Numbered from the stretch's first letter, positions 1 through 7,996 are shown. The stretch is 29,907 nucleotides of DNA from DASXVX01 sp036504075 (GCA_036504075.1 DASXVX010000001.1:1-29907); one strand, 5' to 3'. Notes: generated by a model from the letters alone, not told the origin. Program-made: numbers and translations.

Positions 1-216
1 GGGTTAAAAAAGCCCACACAGTTGTAAGCGAACGCCCTCGGAGTGCGGTCAAACACTTTTTATCCGGGGGCGTTTGCCATTGGGTGGGTCTCCTACCCAC
101 CAACTTCCACCACCGTCCCGGATGGCCCTTCATTCATGCAAATATGGCCTGCCATGTAGGTTTAGATAAACTGAGCGCCCACGCCCTCTGGTGACCAGAA
201 AGGGTGAGCGCCAACA
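1..216. mobile_element. Probable IS terminus (IS21-like multiple-repeat end), partial
   Basis: Recombinase homology on the minus strand stops at about 217, and the sequence inward from there begins TGTTGGCGCTCACCC. A related short direct repeat is seen twice on the plus strand (tgagcgcccac at 172-182, tgagcgccaac at 205-215). A TG start with repeated internal motifs recalls the multiple terminal repeats of IS21-type elements, but this is from memory of the family style only. Further in, at 83-101, a GGTGGGT/ACCCACC hairpin is visible, and 28-37 and 68-77 form an imperfect inverted repeat. No transposase gene is visible; the rest of the element would lie left of the window. Confidence 0.35.
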
Positions 217-706
217 TAAAGCGATCCTTGCAGCCCTTCCCTTGGCGGACGTGAATGACCATCCGTTCTGAATGGATATCCTCAATCCGCAGGTGTACAA
301 GCTCAGATAGACGCAACCCTGCGGAATAGGCAGTCATCATGAGCACGCGGTGCTTCCGATTCGTAGACGTTTCCAACAGCCGGCTAATCTCCTGGCGGCT
401 AAGCGGTTCGGGGAGTCGCCCGGATCGTTTCTGCGAGATACGCAGTTGAAAATCTTCCTGCCCCAGGACCTGCGAATAGAAGAACCGGATTGCAGCCAAC
501 TTCTGATTACATGAACTGAAGGCGAGCTTTCGCTCGACGATCAGGTGATGAAAGAAGCCACGAACTTCCTCAAGGGAGATTGCCTGAGGGGAACGACCGT
601 AGTACTCAGCTAATTGGGCAACGGCGGTCACATACGCCTCAACGGTCCTGGGGGACCTCCGATGCAACTCAAGTTCCCGGATCATTTTGTCGCGCAAGGC
701 AGTCAC
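134..706 (-). pseudogene. Tyrosine recombinase (XerC/XerD-like), C-terminally truncated
   Basis: An N-terminal SAM-like core-binding domain (residues 5-90, with the RRSPRTVEAY motif) is followed by the first half of a phage-integrase catalytic domain. The first catalytic Arg (SAGLRLSELVHLRIEDI) and the Lys-containing GKGCKDR hairpin are present. The later HxxR, H and nucleophilic Tyr are missing; homology ends right after KDRF and about 28 unrelated residues run to the stop. The start is GTG at 706, preceded by GAAGGAG with 8 nt spacing. At 190 aa it is well short of the usual 280-300. The break coincides with the putative IS end at 216, so the gene was probably interrupted by insertion and is inactive. 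Such integrases often accompany IS91-like elements, but no Y1 transposase is seen here. Confidence 0.75.
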
Positions 707-763
707 GCACCTGACTCCTTCAAGGGTAAGATTGGAGATGGAAACACAGGAAAGTGTCTCCAC

Positions 764-1312
764 CTACAGACATCTCAACCCCTGAAACCCTTTGCCCGAC
801 TACCGCGCAGCGGTTTAGTTCAACATTGAGTAGAATGGTCAGTATATCTTGCCGAGCCGGCCACCTATTGTCGGCATAAAACTCCCTGGAAGAGTTGGAT
901 GCTTGCCGCAAATTCGTTGACACCGGCAGGAACTACGCCTCCACCCGCTCTGGAAGGGGATGTTATGCTGACCCGCATAACATCCGACGAAAGCCATCGC
1001 CCTCCGGCGGCGCGTCTCCATCTACCCATCTATCAAAATAGTATGGCTTGATGATATTTCAATAAGCGCCGGAACAAATCCTTCCAGGTATGATTCATTA
1101 AAGGCTAAATACGCCAACGCTCGTCATGGGCGACCGTGACTCAGATACGGATACAGCCACGCGGGGTGCGTGGCTGCATGCATTGTCTACAAAGCGTTTC
1201 TCGAAGGCCGTTGTCTCGTGGCTGGAACTGTCACCCCTGGGACCAACGCGCAGCGCAAGGAACCGATCCCGATGGGGTCTGCGTGCAGTGCTGCCAGATC
1301 ATCAAAACGCAT
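764..1312. other. Non-coding stretch between recombinase remnant and integron integrase
   Basis: No open frame here has recognisable protein content. The stretch holds the perfect hairpin at 958-985 (listed separately), a second perfect hairpin at 1154-1176 (arms CAGCCACGC and GCGTGGCTG, loop GGGGT), and AT-rich patches at about 1031-1110. The 1154-1176 hairpin lies about 140 nt downstream of the integrase stop on its strand, but has no T-run, so it is a poor terminator. No tRNA or convincing attC pair was found. Confidence 0.5.
958..985. repeat. Perfect inverted repeat, 11-bp arms, possible transposon end or operator
   Basis: Arms GGATGTTATGC (958-968) and GCATAACATCC (975-985) flank TGACCC. 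On the minus strand it reads TTATGCGGGTCAGCATAA, lying about 250 nt upstream of the truncated recombinase. Hairpins with TTATGC/GCATAA arms occur at ends of some IS91-like elements that carry a XerC-like integrase first; that link is inference. It could also be an operator. Confidence 0.6.
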
Positions 1313-2272
1313 TCACACTTCATCAATCGGACTGCGGACACCCCTTGGACCCTGGTTCAGTACATGGGTGTACACCATGGTGGTCTTCACGTCCGAGTGT
1401 CCCAGCAACTCCTGGACTGTCCTGATGTCATAGCCACCTTCCAACAGATGGGTGGCGAATGAATGGCGAAACGTATGGCAACTGGCTCGTTTGGTCAATC
1501 CAGCCGAAGCCACCGCCTCCTTAACTGCTCGCTGGATGATGGATTCATCAACGTGATGACGCCCCTGTTCGCCGGTTTGCCCGTTTCGCCACCTACGTTC
1601 CTGTGGGAAAACCCATTGCCACCGCCAGTCGGTCGCAGCGCCTGGGTATTTCCGGTCCAAAGCGTAGGGCATAAGGACCCGACCGCAACCGTCCGCCAAG
1701 TCGCGTCTGTGGATTTCCTTGACATGCTCCAGGTGCTGGGCGAGAGGCTGCTTCGCCCTCGAAGGCAACATCGTTAACCGGTCCTTATTTCCCTTGCCGT
1801 CCCGCACGGTGATTTCGTTGCGAGCAAAATCGATATCCTGAACCCGTAAGCACAAGCATTCCATCAACCGAAGCCCGGCTCCGTACATCAGGGTTGCCAT
1901 GAGCAACGTCCCACCGGTGAGGCGTCCCAGGACTGCCTTCACCTCGTCACGGGACAGTACCACGGGCAAGCGCGTCGGCTTTCGTGCGCGAATGACCTCA
2001 CCCAGATTGCCGATTTCCCGACCGATAACGTGGCGGTAGAGAAATAGTAGTGCACTGAGAGCTTGGTTCTGCGTAGAAGCACTGACCTTCGACTTAACAG
2101 CCAGGTACGCTAGAAAGGCGTTGATTTCCGGCTCAGCCATTTCAACAGGATGGCGCACGTTGTGGAAGTAAATGTATCGTTTGACCCACATGCAGTAAGC
2201 CTGCTCCGTTTTCGGACTATAATGGCGTGCCCGCAGTTCGATCCGCAGCTGATCTAACAGTTTCGGTTTCAT
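1313..2272 (-). CDS. intI: Integron integrase (IntI family tyrosine recombinase)
   Basis: This site-specific recombinase would integrate and excise gene cassettes at attI/attC. The product is 319 aa from ATG at 2272, preceded by GGGGG 7 nt upstream; the open frame extends further to a GTG at 2410 but without homology. Catalytic residues are R135, H266, R269, H292 and Y301, with exactly the spacing remembered for IntI1 (R146, H277, R280, H303, Y312). The extra IntI-only patch is present at about residues 204-224 (ALDRKYPGAA then DWRWQWVFPQ), which separates true integron integrases from XerC/D. The C-terminus (HVLNQGPRGVRSP) is also typical. It appears complete and functional. No attC array or cassette was recognised on either side, so it is a solitary integrase here. 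Integron integrases are known mainly from Proteobacteria and some other phyla and are uncommon in Firmicutes. Confidence 0.9.
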   Translation of the reverse strand: MKPKLLDQLRIELRARHYSPKTEQAYCMWVKRYIYFHNVRHPVEMAEPEINAFLAYLAVKSKVSASTQNQALSALLFLYRHVIGREIGNLGEVIRARKPTRLPVVLSRDEVKAVLGRLTGGTLLMATLMYGAGLRLMECLCLRVQDIDFARNEITVRDGKGNKDRLTMLPSRAKQPLAQHLEHVKEIHRRDLADGCGRVLMPYALDRKYPGAATDWRWQWVFPQERRWRNGQTGEQGRHHVDESIIQRAVKEAVASAGLTKRASCHTFRHSFATHLLEGGYDIRTVQELLGHSDVKTTMVYTHVLNQGPRGVRSPIDEV

Positions 2273-2807
2273 GCCAACCCCCATTCGATATTCGCCTGTA
2301 CCCACGACGGGTGAACAGCAAGTTTGTGGACAGGCGGAGAGTGCGAAGGCCGCCAGGATCAGCACGACCGAGATTAACGATGGATTCTCAAACTCGATGG
2401 TGATCTTCACAGACTTCGATCAACGTCTCGTCCTTGGAAGGACAGATGGCCGTGATCACCGGACTCGTGGCCGATCGCACCCCCTTTTAGAGATCCTGGC
2501 CCCGAAGCTCTACTTCCATAATACACCAGCCAGATCTCCCCCAATTGTCGAACGGAGGAGGCCCCGGTGGTCTTTTCCAAACAACCGTTCGTCACCGTTC
2601 GACTCCACCGTAATCCCGACCTTCAGACTCAAAGAGTCCACAATCGGGCGGTCGGCGCCAAACAGAGCGGCCAGCATGCCGGCCGCATCTTTATGCACGT
2701 ATGGGTTTGAACTCGTGTTGAACAACCGGACCCAACTCTCACATTCGCGGCTGGCTGGTGAGTTACCGTCTCTACGCTGCCATGAATGAAACAACATCCC
2801 CCCACCC
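2273..2807. other. Gene-free stretch upstream of the integron integrase
   Basis: This is where attI and cassettes would be expected. No paired RYYYAAC...GTTRRRY core sites forming an attC were found. Short minus-strand frames exist: one of 99 codons to 2510, one of 62 codons to 2407, and a GTG-started frame at 2410 that overlaps the previous stop as GTGA and runs in frame into intI. The last begins with a hydrophobic segment (SVVLILAAFALSA) that could be a relic of a small lipoprotein. None has recognisable homology, so they are not called as genes. Confidence 0.4.
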
Positions 2808-3102
2808 ACCCTGCAACATCGTTACGAAGACCCGCGCGAGCACGACCAAAGCCCCCCACCAACGCAGCAAGACGACCGCGCGAACGCTGCAACCCCTCCG
2901 CCACAAGACCTCCAGCACCCTGCCTCAAGACCCCCCAAAGCCGCAAAAGCGACGCAACAAAAGGACCACAACACCCCCACCACCCCGCCTGAACCCGCGA
3001 AACCGCCCCCCACAAGCCGCCACAGCCCCGCGACAACCCCGCCGCACCCCTGCAACATCATTACGAAGACCCGCGCGAGCGTTAGGAAGCCCCGCGCGAG
3101 AC
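2808..3102. repeat. Strand-asymmetric A/C-rich tract bounded by a 33-bp direct repeat
   Basis: The plus strand is nearly T-free: 2941-3060 has 3 T and 19 G in 120 bases, so the minus strand is extremely G-rich with many GGG runs. A roughly 33-bp direct repeat (core acgaagacccgcgcgag) lies at about 2809-2841 and 3048-3080, offset 239 bp. The end of the second copy is itself tandemly repeated with a 21-bp period (3061-3081, 3082-3102). All frames on both strands are open simply because stop codons need T on the plus strand and A on the minus strand; the apparent proteins are low-complexity and are not called. The tract lies just past the nuo terminator. Confidence 0.75.
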
Positions 3103-3121
3103 CCCCGACAAGACAACACAA

Positions 3122-3153
3122 AGGCCGGGCAAGGGTTACCCCACGCCCGGCCT
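3122..3153 (-). terminator. Intrinsic terminator of the nuo operon
   Basis: Arms aggccgggc (3122-3130) and gcccggcct (3145-3153) pair perfectly, and the loop can pair further (ggg/ccc). On the minus strand the hairpin is followed by TTTGTGTTGTCTTGT. It starts 17 nt after the nuoN stop. Confidence 0.85.
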
Positions 3154-3169
3154 ATTCACGCGCGAAACC

Positions 3170-4639
3170 CTAAACCCGAATCGCAACCTTCAAGAACTCC
3201 AGCACCGGCCCGGGCACAACCCCCAGCAAGAGCAGCCCCACCAGCGCAATCACCAGCACAGCCAGGATGCCGGCCCGCACCGTACCCGCCGGCAACTCCA
3301 GCGCGCCGACCTCCGCCCCCGCCATCACCTTGCGCGCATGCTCCGGCTGCTTCTTGATCAGCGCGCCGACCACCCGCAGGTAAACGTAAGCCGAAATGCC
3401 CGTCGACAGCACCAGCGCCCCCAGCAGAATCCACGAGCCCGACCCCACCGCCGCCTTCGCCAGCAGGAACTTCCCGATGAACCCGCCCGTCGGCGGCAGG
3501 CCCGCCAGGCCGAACATCAGGAACGCCAGCGAAACCGCGAGACCCGGCCGCCGGTACCAGAGACCGTTCAGATTCGCCAGGCTCGACCCCGGCTCCCCCT
3601 CGCTCTCCAGCAAGGAGATCACCGCGAAGATGCCCATCGCCGTGAACGCATAGGCCGCGAGGTAATAAGCGCCCGCCGTCAGCCCATCAGAAGAAAGCCC
3701 AGGAATCGCCATGATCAGGTAGCCCGCATGAGCGATGCCCGAGTACGCCATCAGGCGCTTCAGATCGTTCTGCCAGATGCCGACCGTGGCGCCCAGGAGC
3801 ATGGAGAGCGCCGCCAGCACGGAGAGCGGCAGCAGGTACTTGCCCGCCACACCCGCCGGCACGGCCGCCACCAGGAACCGAGCCATGACGGCGAAAGCCG
3901 CCGCCTTGGTGCCCACGCTCATGTAAGCCGTGATCGCCGTGGGCGCGCCCTCGTAAGCGTCCGGCGCCCACGAGTGGAACGGCACCAGCGCCAGCTTGAA
4001 CGCCATGCCGACCATGGCCATGCCGATGCCGACCTTGTAGTAGAGCGTCTGCGGGATGGCCGCCTTGGCGATGCCCGCCAGCGACATGGTTCCCGTGACC
4101 CCGTAGACCAGGGCGAAGCCGAACAGCATGAACGCCGAGGCCAGCGAGCCCAGCACAAAGTACTTCAGGGCCGCCTCACGGGCGTGCGGATGCGTCGGAT
4201 CGAAGGCCACGGCCACATAGAGCGCCAGCGACAGCAGTTCGAGGCCCAGGAAAATCGTCATCAGGCTCCCCGAGGAAGCCATGATGATCATGCCCATGGC
4301 GCCCCAGAGCAGCAGCGCCAGGTAGCCCGACTTATCCTCTTCCTTGCGGGAGACCGAGAGCAGCAGCGTCAGCCCCGCCGCCAGCAACAGAATCAGCGAG
4401 AAGACGACCGCGAAGCGGTCCATCATCATCGCGCCGCCGAAGCCGGGCGCCATCTGCCCGTCCCATAACGGAATCAGGTAGTAGCCGGCCAGCAGCACCG
4501 ACAGAATGCCGAAGATGTACCAGAGGCCCTGGCCGGCTTTCGCCGGGATCAGCAGGTCCAACAGCAGGATCACGAGCGCCCCGGCGGCCAGCGCCAGGAG
4601 CGGCGCCGCGATCGTGAAATTCTGTAAATCGAAGTTCAA
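3170..4639 (-). CDS. nuoN: NADH-quinone oxidoreductase subunit N
   Basis: This is an antiporter-like, proton-translocating membrane subunit of complex I (489 aa, about 14 membrane helices). It is NuoN rather than NuoM: it carries KLALVPFHSWAPDAYEGAPT and SVGTKAAAFAV. Channel residues are intact: Glu134 in helix 5 (FLGLELLSL), Lys215 in helix 7, Lys245 in helix 8, and Lys390/Lys395 in the discontinuous helix 12 region (PPTGGFIGK). The start is TTG at 4639 with a perfect AAGGAGG 9 nt upstream. It is the last gene of the operon, only 30 bp after nuoL. nuoM, normally between L and N, is missing. Confidence 0.96.
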   Translation of the reverse strand: MNFDLQNFTIAAPLLALAAGALVILLLDLLIPAKAGQGLWYIFGILSVLLAGYYLIPLWDGQMAPGFGGAMMMDRFAVVFSLILLLAAGLTLLLSVSRKEEDKSGYLALLLWGAMGMIIMASSGSLMTIFLGLELLSLALYVAVAFDPTHPHAREAALKYFVLGSLASAFMLFGFALVYGVTGTMSLAGIAKAAIPQTLYYKVGIGMAMVGMAFKLALVPFHSWAPDAYEGAPTAITAYMSVGTKAAAFAVMARFLVAAVPAGVAGKYLLPLSVLAALSMLLGATVGIWQNDLKRLMAYSGIAHAGYLIMAIPGLSSDGLTAGAYYLAAYAFTAMGIFAVISLLESEGEPGSSLANLNGLWYRRPGLAVSLAFLMFGLAGLPPTGGFIGKFLLAKAAVGSGSWILLGALVLSTGISAYVYLRVVGALIKKQPEHARKVMAGAEVGALELPAGTVRAGILAVLVIALVGLLLLGVVPGPVLEFLKVAIRV

Positions 4640-4669
4640 GCGAGCCCCTCCTTATCCGACCACCGGAGT

Positions 4670-6622
4670 CTACACTTGCATGAAGATGAAGTAGACGAGC
4701 ATGATCGCCACGCCCGCAAACACCGTGAGCGCATACTTCCGGACGTAGCCGGAGTTCAAAGCCCGCAGACCGCTGCCGATGCCGGCCGAGAGCTTGCCCA
4801 GACCGTCCACCGCGCCATCGATCAGCTTCGCGTCGCCAATGTTGGCGCAGAAGTCGCCGACCGCCAGCACCGGATTCACGATCAGCGCATCGTAGATCGC
4901 ATCAAAGTAGAACATGTTGACCAGAATGCCGGGCTTCGCGGCCAGGTTCCGCTCCGCATCGCGCCGGACGCCGTTGGGACCATACAGGTAATACGAAATC
5001 CCGCCGAAAATCAGCGCCAGACCCATGGCCGAACCGGCCACCGCCCAGTTGATCCCCTCATGCTCCAGTTCGCCCAGCAGTTCGAAGGAGGACTTCAGGA
5101 AGCCCACCTGCCAGCCGGGATAAGCGATCAGACCGCCGACGACCGAGAGCACCGCCAGAATCCCGACCGACCAGGTCATGGCCGCCGGCGTGGCATGTGC
5201 GTGACCATGCGCGTCGTGGCCATGGGCGTCGTGACCTTGCGCATCATGTCCGTGCGCCGCAGCGACCGCCACCGGCCGGTGCGCTTTCTTCAGGTCCTTG
5301 GCGTGCGCCATGTGCGGCGTGCCCAGGAAGACCAGACTGAACAGGCGCACGTTGTAGAACGCCGTCATGCCGGCCGCCAGCATGGCGATCGCGAAGAGCG
5401 CGTACTGCTGCGAGTTCAGCGCCGCCGCCAGAATCTCATCTTTGGAGAAGAAGCCGGCGAACGGGAAGATGCCGATCAGCGCCAGAGCGCCGATGCCAAA
5501 CGTCCAGACCGCAAACTTGTCTTCCTTCCAGAGGCCGCCCATCTTGCGGATATCCTGGTCGCCGTTATAGTGGTGGACCACGATGCCGGCGCAAAGGAAG
5601 AGCGCCGCCTTGAAGAAGGCGTGGGTCAGGAAGTGGAAGTCCGCCGCCGTGTATGCGCCGAGACCGTTGCCCAGGAACATGTAGCCGATCTGCGAGAGCG
5701 TCGAGAAGGCCAGCACCCGCTTGATGTCGTTCTGGCCCGCCGCAACCACGGCGCCAAAGAGCGCACCGAGGGCGCCAATCCAGGCGACGAACATGGCCGC
5801 CGTCTCTGCGTTATGGTAGATCGGGTACGCCCGGGAGACCAGGTAAACGCCCGCGGTGACCATGGTCGCCGCATGGATCAGGGCGGAGACCGGCGTCGGG
5901 CCTTCCATGGCGTACGGCAGCCAGGTATGCAGCGGCAACTGCGCCGACTTGGCGATGGCGCCGATCAGCAGCAGAATGCCAATCAGGTTCAGCGCCGCCA
6001 GCCCCTTGCCCTCGCCGATGGCCTTGAAGACCTCGTGGTACGAGAGCGTGCCGAACGTCTTGTAAATGTACGCCACGCCCGCTACCAGCCCGACTTCGCC
6101 CAGGGAGTTCATGACGAACGCCTTGATGGCGGCAGACATCGCGGCCGGCTTCTTGATGTAGAACCCGATCAACAGGTACGAGGCCAGACCGACGTTCGCC
6201 CAGCCCATGACCAGGCCGGCAAAGTTGTCGGAGAGCACCAGCAGCGACATCGCAAAAATGAAGAAGTTCATCTTGGCCATGAAGCGGCCGAAGGACTCGT
6301 CATCACGCATGTAGCCGGTGGAGTAGACATGAATCAGGAAACCGCAGCCCGTGACCACCAGCATCCACCAGAGCGAGAGCGCATCGGCCAGCAGGCCGAA
6401 ATTGAGCATCGGGCCCCAGGTGGTCAGCGGTGCGGTGATCGCTTCGTGGGTCTGCGTAAAGTTGTAGAACAGGGCCAGAACCATGGCAAACGAGATGCCG
6501 ACGGAGCCGGAAGCCACCCACGAAATCGTGGTCTTCGACCACGAATTCCGGAAGAGGCCTACGACAGCCGCGCTCAGGAGCGGAATTGCGATGATCGCCG
6601 GAAGCATCCAGGCGCTACCCAT
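4670..6622 (-). CDS. nuoL: NADH-quinone oxidoreductase subunit L with altered channel residues
   Basis: This is the distal antiporter-like proton-pumping subunit with the C-terminal lateral helix (last ~100 residues, MFYFDAIYDALIVNP). It has 650 aa from ATG at 6622; an in-frame GTG at 6634 is possible but sits only 1 nt from GGAAGGA. Conserved: Lys225 (AKSAQLPLH), His250, Lys301 (DIKRVLAF), His330, His334, Lys394 (FFSKDE). Altered: the helix-5 Glu of the GWExVGLxSYLLIGF motif is Ala142 (codon GCG, 6197-6199), followed by Asn143; the conserved Asp of WLxDAM is Tyr237 (codon TAC, 5912-5914); and the helix-6 Asp is Glu176. A His-rich loop lies at residues 457-476 (coded by 5195-5254, GHDAH-type repeats); such loops are common in NuoL. 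Confidence 0.96.
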   Translation of the reverse strand: MGSAWMLPAIIAIPLLSAAVVGLFRNSWSKTTISWVASGSVGISFAMVLALFYNFTQTHEAITAPLTTWGPMLNFGLLADALSLWWMLVVTGCGFLIHVYSTGYMRDDESFGRFMAKMNFFIFAMSLLVLSDNFAGLVMGWANVGLASYLLIGFYIKKPAAMSAAIKAFVMNSLGEVGLVAGVAYIYKTFGTLSYHEVFKAIGEGKGLAALNLIGILLLIGAIAKSAQLPLHTWLPYAMEGPTPVSALIHAATMVTAGVYLVSRAYPIYHNAETAAMFVAWIGALGALFGAVVAAGQNDIKRVLAFSTLSQIGYMFLGNGLGAYTAADFHFLTHAFFKAALFLCAGIVVHHYNGDQDIRKMGGLWKEDKFAVWTFGIGALALIGIFPFAGFFSKDEILAAALNSQQYALFAIAMLAAGMTAFYNVRLFSLVFLGTPHMAHAKDLKKAHRPVAVAAAHGHDAQGHDAHGHDAHGHAHATPAAMTWSVGILAVLSVVGGLIAYPGWQVGFLKSSFELLGELEHEGINWAVAGSAMGLALIFGGISYYLYGPNGVRRDAERNLAAKPGILVNMFYFDAIYDALIVNPVLAVGDFCANIGDAKLIDGAVDGLGKLSAGIGSGLRALNSGYVRKYALTVFAGVAIMLVYFIFMQV

Positions 6623-6650
6623 GTCACAGGTCACATCCTTCCGGGGGCGG

Positions 6651-6959
6651 TTAGTTCTTCAGCTCCGTGACGTCGTCCACGTCCACGTGCTCCTTCTTGC
6701 GGAAGAGCAGCACAATAATGGCGAGGCCGATGGCCACCTCAGCCGCAGCCACGGTGATGACCAGAAAGGCCATGACGTGACCGTCCATGTTCCCCCACTG
6801 GCGGGCAAAGGTGATAAACAGCAGGTTGGCGGCATTCCACATGATCTCCACCGACATCAGGATTGAAAGCGGGCTGCGCCGCACCAACACCCCGATGCCT
6901 CCCAGGGTGAAGAGGATGGCTGCCAGGGCCACGTACAGTTCAGTTGAAGCTGCGGGCAT
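6651..6959 (-). CDS. nuoK: NADH-quinone oxidoreductase subunit K
   Basis: This is a small membrane subunit (102 aa, three helices), homologous to MrpC, lying between the antiporter-like subunits and the heel of complex I. The two buried glutamates needed for proton transfer are present: Glu38 (LMSVEIMWNAANL) and Glu74 (AAAEVAIGLAI), 36 residues apart as in E. coli Glu36/Glu72. The C-terminal tail is charged (EHVDVDDVTELKN). Start ATG 6959 has AGGAGG upstream. The gaps are 18 bp to nuoJ and 28 bp to nuoL. Confidence 0.95.
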   Translation of the reverse strand: MPAASTELYVALAAILFTLGGIGVLVRRSPLSILMSVEIMWNAANLLFITFARQWGNMDGHVMAFLVITVAAAEVAIGLAIIVLLFRKKEHVDVDDVTELKN

Positions 6960-6977
6960 GACTTTCCTCCTCCTTCC

Positions 6978-7484
6978 CTAGGCCTTTTGGCGGCCGACCA
7001 GAATGATAACGCCGATGACGGCCACCATGAGCACGAACGCTGTCAGTTCGAACGGGAGCACATGCACCGTGAGCAGTTCGTGGCCGAAGGCCTTGACCGT
7101 GCCGAACGAGTCGTCGATCTTGGCGACTGCGGCGGCCGGCCGGCCCACGATCGCGGTGGTCGCCAGCATCAGGGCGATGGATCCGCCGATCGCCCAGCCG
7201 GCAATGGCCTGCGGCGAACGCGCCCCGGTCTCCTTCTCCACCGGATCCTTACGGGCAGTGAGCAGCGTAATGACGAACAGGAACAGAATCATGACGGCGC
7301 CAGAGTAGACGATCATCTGAATGACGGCCATGAACTCGCCGGAGAGGCTCAGGTAGAGCACCGCCAGACCCAGGAAGTTCAGCACCGTCGCCAGTACCTG
7401 GTGGACCGGCTGCTTGGCCAGAATCAGACCCAGCGCGCCGGCGATCGCGATCAGTCCGGCAACGAGGTATACGAAGAAGTTCAT
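6978..7484 (-). CDS. nuoJ: NADH-quinone oxidoreductase subunit J
   Basis: This membrane subunit (168 aa, five predicted helices) contains the pi-bulge helix that couples the quinone site to the membrane arm. The signature VIQMIVYSGAVMILFLFVI is visible around residues 54-72, with the Tyr-Ser-Gly-Ala kink. The loop at about 78-90 is hydrophilic. The start ATG overlaps the nuoI stop by 4 nt (ATGA), indicating translational coupling. Length is normal for the family. Confidence 0.95.
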   Translation of the reverse strand: MNFFVYLVAGLIAIAGALGLILAKQPVHQVLATVLNFLGLAVLYLSLSGEFMAVIQMIVYSGAVMILFLFVITLLTARKDPVEKETGARSPQAIAGWAIGGSIALMLATTAIVGRPAAAVAKIDDSFGTVKAFGHELLTVHVLPFELTAFVLMVAVIGVIILVGRQKA

Positions 7485-7975
7485 GACTTCACCACCTTAC
7501 GGCCCTGGAACGGCGGGTAGACGTTTCCCGGCACCTTGAACCCGGACGGGGTCTTGTTCACCAGCTGATCCTTCTGGAGCACCAGCGATTCCCGGGTGAA
7601 GTTGGCCAGTTCGAAATCCCCGGTGAGGTGCAGGCAGTCCGTCGGACAAGCCTCCTCGCACATGCCGCAGAAAATGCAGCGCAGGAGATCGACCTGGTAC
7701 TTGTAGCCGTAACGCTCGCCGGGGCTATGGGGATTGGCGGGGTCGTTCTCCGCCGCCAGGACGGTAATCGCAGCGGCCGGGCAGGCTACCTGGCACAGTT
7801 CGCAGCCCACGCACATCTCCAGGCCATTCTCATAGGTCCGGAGTTCATGCCGGCCATGGAACCGGGCGGCCCGGATTTTCGGCACGTCGGGGTACTGGAC
7901 GGTCACTTTCTTGCGGAAGAGGACTTTCAGCGTCGTGCCGAGTCCTTTCGCCAGTGCGGACAGATCTTCGAACAT
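7481..7975 (-). CDS. nuoI: NADH-quinone oxidoreductase subunit I (2x[4Fe-4S])
   Basis: This is the peripheral-arm ferredoxin-like subunit holding clusters N6a and N6b, which pass electrons from NuoG to N2 in NuoB. Two complete CxxCxxCxxxCP motifs are seen: Cys55, 58, 61, 65 and Cys100, 103, 106, 110. The 164-aa length and the N-terminal amphipathic region (ALAKGLGTTLKVLFRK) are typical. Start ATG is at 7975, with AGGAGGT upstream and a 21-bp gap from nuoH; the stop overlaps nuoJ. Confidence 0.96.
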   Translation of the reverse strand: MFEDLSALAKGLGTTLKVLFRKKVTVQYPDVPKIRAARFHGRHELRTYENGLEMCVGCELCQVACPAAAITVLAAENDPANPHSPGERYGYKYQVDLLRCIFCGMCEEACPTDCLHLTGDFELANFTRESLVLQKDQLVNKTPSGFKVPGNVYPPFQGRKVVKS

Positions 7976-7996
7976 CGCTCCCGTACCTCCTTTCGT

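Noticed and set aside
2273..2410. N-terminal extension of the integron integrase to a GTG at 2410 with a hydrophobic segment
   Set aside because: IntI homology begins at the ATG at 2272, which has its own ribosome binding site; the extension has none.
2700..2740. GTTGAAC and ACCCAAC near each other, resembling integron core sites
   Set aside because: The order is GTT then AAC, opposite to an attC, and no outer pair at a sensible distance was found.
2822..3121. Several long overlapping open frames on both strands in the A/C-rich tract
   Set aside because: They are open only because the strand composition excludes stop codons; the products are low-complexity with no start signals.
4640..4669. 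Relic of nuoM between nuoL and nuoN
   Set aside because: The 30-bp gap holds only the nuoN ribosome binding site.
3338..6670. Long plus-strand open frames opposite nuoN and nuoL
   Set aside because: They are shadows of high-GC minus-strand genes, rich in Arg/Gln/His and without homology.
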